8,318 nucleotides of DNA from the NCBI GenBank assembly GCA_002478505.1, contig DLOP01000124.1:9857-18174 (forward strand), in the 5' to 3' direction. Below, piece after piece: positions 1 to 7,100 of this stretch (positions are counted from its first letter, which is position 1; each line of letters opens with the position of its first letter). Made by a program: the position numbers and the translations under genes. This DNA comes from Lachnospiraceae bacterium UBA7481 (lineage in GTDB: Bacteria; Bacillota; Clostridia; Lachnospirales; Lachnospiraceae). Under the pieces are notes generated by a model, which saw only the letters and a list, made by a program, of their open reading frames with translations, was not told where the DNA came from and ran no database searches.

Positions 1-1
1 A

Positions 2-271
2 ACAATAGAATATGTCGGCATCCTGTCCAAGCTGGAACTGGATGCGGCGCAGAAGGAGCAGGCGAAAAAAGATCTTGAGGAAATGCTTGATTATATCGAT
101 CAACTGGGAGAGCTGGATACGGATGGCGTAGAGCCCATGAGCCATGTACATCCGTTATGCAACAGATTTCGTGAGGATGTGGTGACGAACGGGGACGACA
201 GGGAGCATATCCTTGCCAATGCGCCGGAGGAGAAGGATGGAACTTTTGTAGTTCCAAGAACTTTTGACTAA
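2..271 (+). CDS. gatC: GatC subunit of Asp/Glu-tRNA amidotransferase, 5' end outside the window
   Basis: This is the small scaffold subunit of the GatCAB amidotransferase, which wraps around and joins GatA and GatB in the cytoplasm. The reading frame is open from base 2 and gives 89 residues before TAA at 269-271. GatC is usually about 95-100 residues, so only the first few residues, including the start codon, are missing. The visible features are the N-terminal helix with IEYVGILSKLEL, the helix around YIDQLGELDTDGVEP, the conserved SHVHPL turn followed by LREDV-like RFREDV, and the tail LANAPEEKDGTFVVP, which is the family's typical C-terminal signature. The ATG at 83 is internal (it falls in EEMLDYID) and is not the start. 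The gene is followed after about 60 bases by gatA, as expected for a gatCAB operon. Identity is very secure despite the truncation. Confidence 0.95.
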   Translation, partial: TIEYVGILSKLELDAAQKEQAKKDLEEMLDYIDQLGELDTDGVEPMSHVHPLCNRFREDVVTNGDDREHILANAPEEKDGTFVVPRTFD

Positions 272-272
272 A

Positions 273-322
273 AAGAAATAGTGCAACATAGGGCGTTTCG
301 CAATTGCCTATAAGAAATAGTG
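273..322 (+). repeat. 11-base direct repeat in the gatC-gatA gap
   Basis: AAGAAATAGTG occurs at 273-283 and again at 312-322, 39 bases apart start to start. Between them lie ATAGGGC (288-294) and GCCTAT (306-311), which can pair with one bulged base, and the palindrome GCAATTGC (300-307). The gap is 67 bases long up to the GTG start. No promoter or terminator with a U-run is evident. It may be a processing or folding element between two cotranscribed genes, or a small duplication. Confidence 0.45.
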
Positions 323-325
323 TTC

Positions 326-331
326 AGGAGG
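326..331 (+). promoter_or_regulatory. Shine-Dalgarno AGGAGG that places the gatA start at GTG 339
   Basis: AGGAGG occupies 326-331. It lies one base before the ATG at 333, which is too close for normal initiation, but 7 bases before the in-frame GTG at 339. The site therefore decides in favour of GTG 339. Confidence 0.8.
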
Positions 332-338
332 TATGGCT

Positions 339-1796
339 GTGGGTATATTGGATTGTACGGCAGTGGAGCTGGGAAAAAAGATACAAGCCGGAGAGGTATC
401 CGTCAGAGAGGCTGTGGAAGCTGTTATAGAGCAGATCGAGCAGACGGAAGGAACATATCATTGCTATATTACATGGGATAAGGAAGGCGCGTTAAGGCAG
501 GCTGACCTGATCCAGAAAAAGATCGATGCAAAGGAGCTGACGGGACCATTAGCCGGCGTTCCTGTGGCGATCAAAGACAATATGACGACGGAGGGGATGC
601 TGACCACCTGCGCGTCTAAGATCCTTGGTAATTTTGTGCCGACTTATACGGCGGAGGCGGTAAGACATCTGCAGGAAGCGGGAGTTGTGATCATCGGCAA
701 GGCGAATATGGATGAGTTTGCCATGGGAAGCACGACAGAGACTTCGGCATACGGCGCAACGAAAAACCCGTGGAATCCGGAGCATGTGCCGGGCGGGTCT
801 TCCGGCGGTTCGGCGGCGGCAGTTGCGGCGAAAGAATGTTTCTTTGCGCTTGGCTCCGATACAGGAGGTTCGATCCGGCAGCCGGCGGCTTTCTGCGGCG
901 TTGTCGGCTTGAAACCTACGTATGGAACAGTATCGCGATACGGACTGATCGCTTATGGCTCCTCGCTGGACCAGATCGGTCCCTTGTGTAAGGATGTCAC
1001 GGATACGGCGGTTGTTCTGGAGACCATCGCAAAGGCGGATGAGAAGGATTCTACTTCCATCCTGCGCAATGATACGAATTTTACGGAAGCTCTTATAGAG
1101 GATGTGGCGGGGATCAAGATAGGGATTCCCAGGGATTATTTTGGCGAGGGCCTGGATCCTGAGGTCTCGGCAGCGGTGAAAAAGGCGGCGGAGGAGCTGC
1201 GGGAGCGCGGCGCCATTGTGGAAGAATTTGATTTAAGCCTTGTGGATTATGCAATACCGGCATATTATACCATCGCTGATGCGGAGGCAAGTTCCAATCT
1301 GGAACGTTTTGACGGTATCAAATACGGCTACCGTACTGCGGAATACGAAGGGCTTCATAATATGTATAAAAAGACGCGTTCCGAAGGGTTCGGCGAGGAA
1401 GTTAAGCGCCGTATCATGCTGGGGTCTTTTGTCCTGTCTTCCGGATATTATGATGCGTATTATCTGAAAGCGTTGAAAGTAAAAGCATTGATCAAGCAGG
1501 CGTTTGATGATGCATTTGAAAAATATGACATTATTTTGGGACCGGTTGCCCCGACGACAGCCCCCAAGCTGGGAGCCAGCCTTTCCGATCCGCTTAAGAT
1601 GTACCTTGGCGATATCTATACGATATCGGTCAATCTTGCAGGACTTCCGGGAATCAGCGTTCCCTGCGGCGTGGATTCCAAAGGGCTGCCTATTGGTTTG
1701 CAGATGATTGCAGACTGCTTTAATGAAAATGTGCTGATTCAGGCGGCGTACACATATGAAAAGATTCGAGAACAGCTTCAGGAAAGGCAGGGGTAA
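339..1796 (+). CDS. gatA: GatA, glutaminase/amidase subunit of Asp/Glu-tRNA amidotransferase
   Basis: GatA hydrolyses glutamine and supplies ammonia, through an internal channel, to GatB for amidation of Glu-tRNA(Gln) or Asp-tRNA(Asn). The protein is an amidase-signature enzyme of 485 residues when started at GTG 339. The Ser-cisSer-Lys triad is visible: Lys79 in VAIKDN, Ser154 in the GGSSGGSAAAV signature, and the nucleophile Ser178 in DTGGSIRQPA. These numbers match those I recall for the well-studied staphylococcal GatA, and 485 residues is also the usual length; both support the GTG start. The ATG at 333 would add only two residues and sits directly on the Shine-Dalgarno. The C-terminal half (VAPTTAPKLG, NLAGLPGISVPCG, GLPIGLQMI) is standard. 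The stop TAA overlaps the gatB ATG in TAATG, consistent with translational coupling. No defect is seen. Confidence 0.97.
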   Translation: MGILDCTAVELGKKIQAGEVSVREAVEAVIEQIEQTEGTYHCYITWDKEGALRQADLIQKKIDAKELTGPLAGVPVAIKDNMTTEGMLTTCASKILGNFVPTYTAEAVRHLQEAGVVIIGKANMDEFAMGSTTETSAYGATKNPWNPEHVPGGSSGGSAAAVAAKECFFALGSDTGGSIRQPAAFCGVVGLKPTYGTVSRYGLIAYGSSLDQIGPLCKDVTDTAVVLETIAKADEKDSTSILRNDTNFTEALIEDVAGIKIGIPRDYFGEGLDPEVSAAVKKAAEELRERGAIVEEFDLSLVDYAIPAYYTIADAEASSNLERFDGIKYGYRTAEYEGLHNMYKKTRSEGFGEEVKRRIMLGSFVLSSGYYDAYYLKALKVKALIKQAFDDAFEKYDIILGPVAPTTAPKLGASLSDPLKMYLGDIYTISVNLAGLPGISVPCGVDSKGLPIGLQMIADCFNENVLIQAAYTYEKIREQLQERQG

Positions 1797-3247
1797 TGGA
1801 TATGGCAAAAGAATATGAAACAGTCATAGGTTTGGAAGTTCATGTAGAGCTTGCTACAAAGACAAAGATCTTCTGCGGCTGCTCAACCCGGTTTGGCGGA
1901 GAACCCAATACCCACACCTGTCCGGTCTGTACCGGTATGCCGGGTTCCCTTCCGGTGCTCAATAAACAGGTAGTGGAGTATGCGGCAGCGGTGGGACTGG
2001 CGACGAATTGCGATATCACAAGACATTGTAAATTTGACCGGAAAAATTACTTCTATCCGGACAATCCGCAGAATTATCAGATATCGCAGCTTTATCTGCC
2101 GATCTGCCGTAACGGATATGTGGAGATTGAGACAAAGGATGCTGATCAGAATGCTGTCACAAAGAAAGTCGGCATTCACGAGATCCATATGGAGGAGGAC
2201 GCGGGCAAGCTTGTTCATGACGAATGGGGTGACTGCAGTCTGGTGGATTATAATCGGTCCGGTGTCCCTTTGATCGAGATCGTGTCAGAGCCTGATATGC
2301 GCAGCGCGGATGAGGTGATCGCATATCTGGAAAAACTGCGTATGATCATTCAGTATCTTGGCGCGTCCGATTGTAAACTGCAGGAGGGGTCCATGCGTGC
2401 GGATGTGAACCTTTCCGTGCGTGAGGTTGGTTCGGAGCAGTTTGGCACCAGAACGGAGATGAAGAATCTGAATTCCTTTACTTCGATCACCCATGCCATA
2501 GAAGGCGAGAAGAACCGCCAGATCGATCTTCTGGAAGCGGGAGAAAAGGTAGTGCAGGAGACAAGACGCTGGGATGATGTGAAGATGGAATCCTATGCCA
2601 TGAGAAGCAAGGAGGATGCGCAGGATTACCGGTATTTTCCGGATCCGGACCTGATCCCTGTGGAGATTTCTGAAGAGTGGCTTGACGAGCTTCGGGCAAA
2701 GCAGCCGGAATTCAGACCGGAGAAGATAGAGCGTTATAAAAAGGAATATGATATTCCGGAATACGATATTGAGATCATCACAGGCACGAAGCGGATGGCG
2801 GATATTTTTGAGGAGGCGGCAGCGCTTTGCGGACAGCCCAAGAAGGTATCCAACTGGCTGATGGTGGAGACGATGCGTCTCTTGAAGGAAAATAATATGG
2901 ATGCGGATCAGATCCGCTTTGCACCGGAGCATCTGGCAAAGCTGATTCAGCTGGTAGATCAGAAAGTCATTAACCAGACGACTGCAAAGGAGATCTTCGA
3001 AGTGATATTTGCCGAGGATATTGATCCGGAAAGATATGTAGAGGAACACGGTTTAAAGCAGGTCAGCGATGAAGGGGCGCTCCATAAGACGGTGGAGGAA
3101 GTCATTGCCGCCAATCCGCAGTCGGTAGCGGATTACCGTGCAGGGAAAGAAAAGGCTCTCGGTTTTCTGGTAGGACAGACCATGAAGATCATGAAAGGCA
3201 AGGCTGATCCCGCAACTGTCAATAAACTGCTGAAAGATCTTTTGTAA
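1796..3247 (+). CDS. gatB: GatB, tRNA-binding and amidotransferase subunit
   Basis: GatB binds the misacylated tRNA, phosphorylates its Glu or Asp carboxylate with ATP, and amidates it with ammonia from GatA. From ATG 1796 it has 483 residues. GLEVHVEL (Glu14, His16) and HEIHMEEDAGK carry the metal and active-site residues of the family's kinase pocket. A zinc-type cluster is formed by C27-x-C29 and C42-x2-C45. KFDRKNYFYPDNPQNYQISQ and VDYNRSGVPLIEI (about 150-163) are the GatB signatures. The last 150 or so residues are the helical tail and YqeY-like domain that contacts tRNA, with HLAKLIQLVDQKVINQTTAKEI. A second in-frame ATG at 1802 is an equally reasonable start: AGGGG at 1789-1793 is 8 bases from it but only 2 from ATG 1796, although GGAAAGG at 1781-1787 is 8 bases from the first ATG. 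The length is close to the usual 475-480. Confidence 0.97.
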   Translation: MDMAKEYETVIGLEVHVELATKTKIFCGCSTRFGGEPNTHTCPVCTGMPGSLPVLNKQVVEYAAAVGLATNCDITRHCKFDRKNYFYPDNPQNYQISQLYLPICRNGYVEIETKDADQNAVTKKVGIHEIHMEEDAGKLVHDEWGDCSLVDYNRSGVPLIEIVSEPDMRSADEVIAYLEKLRMIIQYLGASDCKLQEGSMRADVNLSVREVGSEQFGTRTEMKNLNSFTSITHAIEGEKNRQIDLLEAGEKVVQETRRWDDVKMESYAMRSKEDAQDYRYFPDPDLIPVEISEEWLDELRAKQPEFRPEKIERYKKEYDIPEYDIEIITGTKRMADIFEEAAALCGQPKKVSNWLMVETMRLLKENNMDADQIRFAPEHLAKLIQLVDQKVINQTTAKEIFEVIFAEDIDPERYVEEHGLKQVSDEGALHKTVEEVIAANPQSVADYRAGKEKALGFLVGQTMKIMKGKADPATVNKLLKDLL

Positions 3248-3265
3248 AGCATATGGAAGTCTAAG

Positions 3266-3294
3266 AATATTTTTATGAAAAATAAATAATTTAC
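3266..3294 (+). promoter_or_regulatory. AT-rich tract upstream of the promoter, UP-element-like
   Basis: Nearly all bases here are A or T, in alternating A and T runs directly upstream of the -35 box at 3295. This is the position and make-up of an UP element bound by RNA polymerase alpha C-terminal domains. It contains a small AU-only hairpin (3268-3274 with 3278-3284), too weak to be called a terminator for gatB. Confidence 0.4.
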
Positions 3295-3323
3295 TTGAAG
3301 TTGACCCCTGTTATTGATACAAT
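3295..3323 (+). promoter_or_regulatory. Putative sigma-A promoter of the sigma-like gene
   Basis: TTGAAG (3295-3300) and TACAAT (3318-3323) are separated by exactly 17 bases and match 4/6 and 5/6 of the TTGACA/TATAAT consensus. The predicted start of transcription is near 3330, about 28 bases before the TTG start codon. An overlapping alternative uses TTGACC (3301-3306) with a poorer -10 at 3324-3329. Both place the start between the two arms of the inverted repeat. Confidence 0.6.
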
Positions 3324-3349
3324 AATCATATAGGTTTTGATAACAGGGG
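3305..3349 (+). repeat. Perfect 10-bp inverted repeat spanning promoter and ribosome site
   Basis: CCCCTGTTAT at 3305-3314 is the exact reverse complement of ATAACAGGGG at 3340-3349. Three further pairs (two G-U and one A-U) can extend the stem in RNA, leaving a loop of 19 bases. The left arm lies in the promoter spacer. The right arm contains the Shine-Dalgarno AGGGGG (3345-3350) of the next gene and is followed by TATTTTATT. In RNA reading through from gatB this could act as a weak terminator and also mask the ribosome site. As DNA it could instead be a two-half-site operator. Confidence 0.65.
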
Positions 3350-3350
3350 G
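3345..3350 (+). promoter_or_regulatory. Shine-Dalgarno AGGGGG that places the start at TTG 3358
   Basis: AGGGGG ends 7 bases before TTG 3358, ideal spacing. The alternative in-frame TTG at 3337 lies upstream of this site and has no Shine-Dalgarno of its own. The hexamer is inside the right arm of the inverted repeat. Confidence 0.7.
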
Positions 3351-3357
3351 TATTTTA

Positions 3358-4047
3358 TTGAATACGACTTATGAACTGGTAAAATCAGCAAAATATTTTA
3401 TGCAGGGACACTCGGATGATTTCTGGAGGATCTATGAGATGTCCATAGACGATATGTATTTTCAGCTGCATTTTATTGTCTGCGATGACCGGCAGACAGA
3501 TGTCCTGTTGGAAAAACTGTATATCTATTTTGCGCAGAATACATTCTTGTTGGATAATCCCAATGAGTATGCGTTATGGATGAATGAAACGGTGTCCCAA
3601 TTCACGGCAGACTGGTTGATGGCGAACAGGAAAGAAATGCTTGCAGCGGAGACAGCGGGTGCATATGAGGTTCCTACAGGTCCGGACGCATATCTTCCGG
3701 GGAATGAAATTGATGATATAGAATATATCCGCACGCTGGAGAATTATATTTGCAACCTTCCTGAGATTCACAGGCAGACGGCGCTGATGTTTTATTTTGA
3801 CGATCTTCCGATGGAGAAAATGGTGGATATCCTTCAGATGGATGCGTTGAAGATCAAGAAAAGGATCGCTTTTATTGAAAAGACGTTAAACCGGCAGATG
3901 AGGGAGTATTGTAAGGATCGCGGATATTCCATGCCTTATGTTGATTCGCATAAGATCCTGCGGGCGTTGGCTGAGCTTGGAAAGCTGTACCGTTATCCCG
4001 ATGCAGAGAAGCTTTTTAACCAGATCCGTATCAAGGCTATCCATTAA
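3358..4047 (+). CDS. Divergent sigma-70/ECF-like protein, function unknown
   Basis: This 229-residue cytoplasmic protein has the two-part layout of an ECF sigma factor. Residues about 15-93 (FWRIYEMSIDDMYFQL through LLEKLYIYF to ALWMNETVSQ and DWLMANRKEM) resemble region 2. After an acidic, proline-containing linker (about 94-122), residues about 124-185 resemble region 4, with NLPEIHRQTALMFYFDDLPMEK followed by a helix-turn-helix-like VDILQMDALKIKKRIAFIEKTL. The match is by pattern only. The turn of the helix-turn-helix lacks the usual small or Gly residue and the 'TVKSR'-like recognition helix is altered (ALKIKKR). An extra C-terminal tail of about 45 residues follows. No anti-sigma gene or membrane segment adjoins it. 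The gene has its own promoter and terminator and stands alone between gatB and addB. TTG 3358 is chosen for its Shine-Dalgarno. It could be a true minor sigma factor, a sigma-derived DNA-binding regulator, or a relic with a new role. Confidence 0.6.
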   Translation: MNTTYELVKSAKYFMQGHSDDFWRIYEMSIDDMYFQLHFIVCDDRQTDVLLEKLYIYFAQNTFLLDNPNEYALWMNETVSQFTADWLMANRKEMLAAETAGAYEVPTGPDAYLPGNEIDDIEYIRTLENYICNLPEIHRQTALMFYFDDLPMEKMVDILQMDALKIKKRIAFIEKTLNRQMREYCKDRGYSMPYVDSHKILRALAELGKLYRYPDAEKLFNQIRIKAIH

Positions 4048-4077
4048 TATCCGGCGGATAGATATGGGAAAATAATC

Positions 4078-4107
4078 TAAGCGTCACCATTGTGTGACGC
4101 TTATTTT
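4078..4107 (+). terminator. Intrinsic terminator of the sigma-like gene
   Basis: TAAGCGTCAC (4078-4087) and GTGACGCTTA (4094-4103) form a perfect 10-bp stem with a 6-base loop, followed by TTTT at 4104-4107. It lies 30 bases after the stop codon and closes the sigma-like transcription unit. The stem sequence is symmetric enough to work in the other direction, but no gene converges on it. Confidence 0.88.
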
Positions 4108-4117
4108 GGGATATAGT
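4090..4117 (+). promoter_or_regulatory. Weak candidate promoter for addBA
   Basis: TATAGT at 4112-4117 matches a -10 box in 5 of 6 positions. The best -35 at suitable spacing is TTGTGT at 4090-4095 (16-base spacer, 3/6), which lies inside the terminator hairpin. Transcription would start around 4124, giving a leader of only about 14 bases. A promoter is needed here because the terminator separates addB from the gene before it, but this exact assignment is weak. Confidence 0.3.
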
Positions 4118-4124
4118 GTTTTTT

Positions 4125-4130
4125 GGAGGA
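4125..4130 (+). promoter_or_regulatory. Shine-Dalgarno GGAGGA that places the addB start at GTG 4138
   Basis: GGAGGA at 4125-4130 is 7 bases before GTG 4138. The longer in-frame start at TTG 4123 would overlap this site and has none upstream, so it is rejected. Confidence 0.85.
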
Positions 4131-4137
4131 AAGAATA

Positions 4138-7100
4138 GTGTCACTAAGATTTTACATCGGCAGTTCAGGTTCGGGAAAGAGCAGCCGTCTGCAGAAGGAT
4201 ATCATAGAGCGTTCCATGAAAGAGCCGGAAAGGCGTTTTTTTGTATTGGTTCCCGATCAATATACCATGCAGACGCAGAAGGAGATGATAGAGCGTCATC
4301 CGCGGCATGGATTTATGAACATAGAGATTTTCAGTTTCGGAAGGTTGGCGCATTATATATTTGAGGAAGTGGGACAGCCGGAACGCCTGACGCTGGATGA
4401 CACCGGAAAAAATCTGATCCTGAGAAAGCTGGCGTTGGAAATGGCGGACGAGCTTCCTGTGATTGGAAGACATCTGAAGAAGACAGGATATATTCATGAA
4501 GTAAAATCCGTTATTTCCGAGTTTATGCAGTATGGTCTGGATGTGGCCAAGGTAGAAAAACTCTGCGAAGCGGTAAAAGACAGACATGTGCTCAAGGGGA
4601 AACTTCAGGATATCAACCGCCTGTATGAAAGTTTTTTAAAGTATCTGGGAGATAAGTATATCACCACAGAAGAAACGATGGATCTTCTGGCTAAGCAGCT
4701 GGAAAGATCGGAACTGATCAGGGGCAGTATCGTTGCGCTGGACGGATTTACGGGATTTACGCCGGTGCAGGATCATGTGATCAGCAGGCTTTTAACGTTG
4801 TGCGAGGAGGTGATCCTGACGGTTACGCTGCCGGCGGAGGAATTAGAGCAACCCGAACAGCAAGAATCTTCTTTGTTTGCTTTGAGTAAGAAAACGATCC
4901 TTAAGGTAAGCGGGCTGGCAAAGGAGATGGATGTGCCAAGGGGAGAAGATGTCCTGTTAAAAGGCACACCGGTCATCCGTTATTGTGGGCAGCCGACGTT
5001 GGCTTATCTTGAACAGCATTTGTTCCGGGCCGGCGCGGGGGCATATCGGGAACAGGCGGACGGGATACATATCGATTGCGCGTTATCGCCAAGGGAAGAA
5101 CTCAGAAAGACATTTATCAGAATACGGCGGCTGATTCAGGAAAAAAAGTACGCATACAGAGATATCGCCATTGTTACAGGGGATCTGGAGCGTTATGCAT
5201 CTTACACGGCGGAAATGTCAGAACGTTATGATGTCCCCGTATTTTTGGACAATAACAGAAAACTGGGCTTAAATCCGTTTACGGAGTATGTCAAGAGCGG
5301 ACTTAAGGTGATCCGTAACAATTTTTCCTACGAAAGCGTGGTGCATTTCCTAAAATGCGGATTCAGCGGACTTTCGGAGGAGGAGATCGACAGACTGGAA
5401 AATTATATGCTGGCGTTGAAGATTCGCGGTGAAAAGACATGGAGCAGGGCATTTGTACGGCGTCCCGCATATATGAGGCGGCAGCATCAGGAGTTGTCGG
5501 ATGGACGGGAGACATTACAGACGGCTGATCCGTCGCAGCTGTCCGACCCGCTGCAGCAGATCAATCAGACAAGAGAGGCGCTGATGGAACTGCTCAGTCC
5601 CTTACTGTCATTGAAGAATGGCGGTACGGCGGAGAAAATGGTAAAGATTCTTTATCATTTTATAGCTGATCATGATATCTTTGAAAAGCTACAGGAGTAT
5701 GCCGCGTATTTTAAAGAAAAAGAGGACTTTGCGCGGGCGGGGGAGTATGATCAGATTTATGGATATCTGATGCAGCTTTTAGAGCAGATGGCTTCTCTGC
5801 TGGAAGGAGAGGAGCTGTCCTTAGATGAGTTCATTGAAATCTTGGAGGCGGGTATTTTGGAGATTCAGGTGGGGATTTTGCCGCAGGATACGGACCGCGT
5901 AGTGATCGGCGATATCGAGCGTACCAGACTGAAACAGGTGAAAGCTCTCTTTTTTATCGGTGTAAATGAAGGGATCATACCAAAGCATAATACGGGCGGT
6001 GGAATGATCTCCGATATGGACAGGGAGACGATTGCCGAGGCGGGATTTGAACTTAGTCCCACGCCAAGGCAGAAGATGTATACCCAGAGGCTGTATCTGT
6101 ATATGAATATGACCAAGCCTTCGGAGCAGCTGTGGATATCCTATGCGCAGACGGATGCGGATGGAAAGACACTCAGGCCCTCTTATCTGGTGGAAATGAT
6201 CCATAAGATGTTTCCCGTGGGCATACGGCTGTCGGATAACAGCGGAGTACCGGATGTCGGCGGATCATCAGATGACAGCGGAGTACCTGGTGGCAGCGGG
6301 ATATCCGGCGGCAGTGCGGCGGAGGTTATGGATGAGATTGTGGCGATGAAGGACAGCAGGGAATGTTTTGCGCATTTGTTCCGGCAGTATGCCGATCAGA
6401 CGCTTCCAAGGGAAATGCAGCCCGTATTTGCAGCTTTATATAAGGAGTATGAAAAGAGGGATGCTGCGTCGCTTTCCATGATCAGGGATGCTGCGTTTTA
6501 TCGCTATAAGCCGAAGGCGCTTGACCGCGAGGTCGTCAGGGCGTTGTACGGCGTGGTGCTGGAGAACAGCATCAGCAGGATGGAGGCGTATGCCCGCTGC
6601 GCGTATGCGCATTTCCTCCAATATGGCATGCAGCTGAAAGAACGGGAAGACTATTCTTTCGGAAATATGGATATGGGAAACTTTTTTCACCAGGCGTTGG
6701 AACAGTTTGGCCTAAAATTAACGGAACAGGGTTTGTTATGGACAGATTTTACCAAAGAGCAGGCGGAGGAAATACTTGACAATATTTTAAATAATATTGC
6801 CGCGGTCTATGGAGAGAGCGTGATCTATCAGGATGAGCGGACGGCTTACCGGCTGACCCAGATCCGCAGGATCTTGCTTCGTACCGTACAAAATCTGCAG
6901 TACCAGCTGAAAAAAGGGAAATTTGTGCCACGGGAGTTTGAGTACAGTTTTCGCAAGGAGGTATCCGTTGACCGGGTGAAGCTGGGACTGACCGAGGATG
7001 AAAAGCTGATGCTCACCGGGAAGATCGACCGCTACGACGTCTTTGAGAAGGACGATATGCTTTATGTAAAAGTGATCGATTATAAATCAAGGGAGAAAAA

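Noticed and set aside
83..271. ATG at 83 as the start of a separate small gene
   Set aside because: The frame continues upstream with conserved GatC sequence to the window edge, so this ATG is an internal methionine.
1233..1808. Antisense open frame of 191 codons opposite the end of gatA
   Set aside because: Shadow of gatA's codon pattern; no ribosome site, no family resemblance.
2285..3049. Long antisense open frame of 254 codons opposite gatB
   Set aside because: It lies entirely inside a clearly conserved gatB, has no Shine-Dalgarno or recognisable domain, and its leucine/arginine/histidine-rich make-up is typical of a reverse-strand shadow.
3268..3284. Hairpin TATTTTT-ATG-AAAAATA as a gatB terminator
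   Set aside because: The stem is A-U only with a 3-base loop and no following U-run, so it is not stable enough; it is better explained as part of the AT-rich tract before the promoter.
4048..4060. Short inverted repeat TATCC-GGC-GGATA after the sigma-like gene
   Set aside because: Only 5 bp with a 3-base loop, no U-run, and followed by a far stronger terminator; likely chance.
4123..4137. Upstream TTG start for addB
   Set aside because: It would sit on the Shine-Dalgarno GGAGGA; GTG 4138 has correct spacing and gives the usual short N-terminus before the P-loop.
4744..4761. Tandem GGATTTACG-like repeat in addB
   Set aside because: It encodes the conserved GFTGFT motif of AddB, so the repetition reflects protein constraint and not a DNA element.
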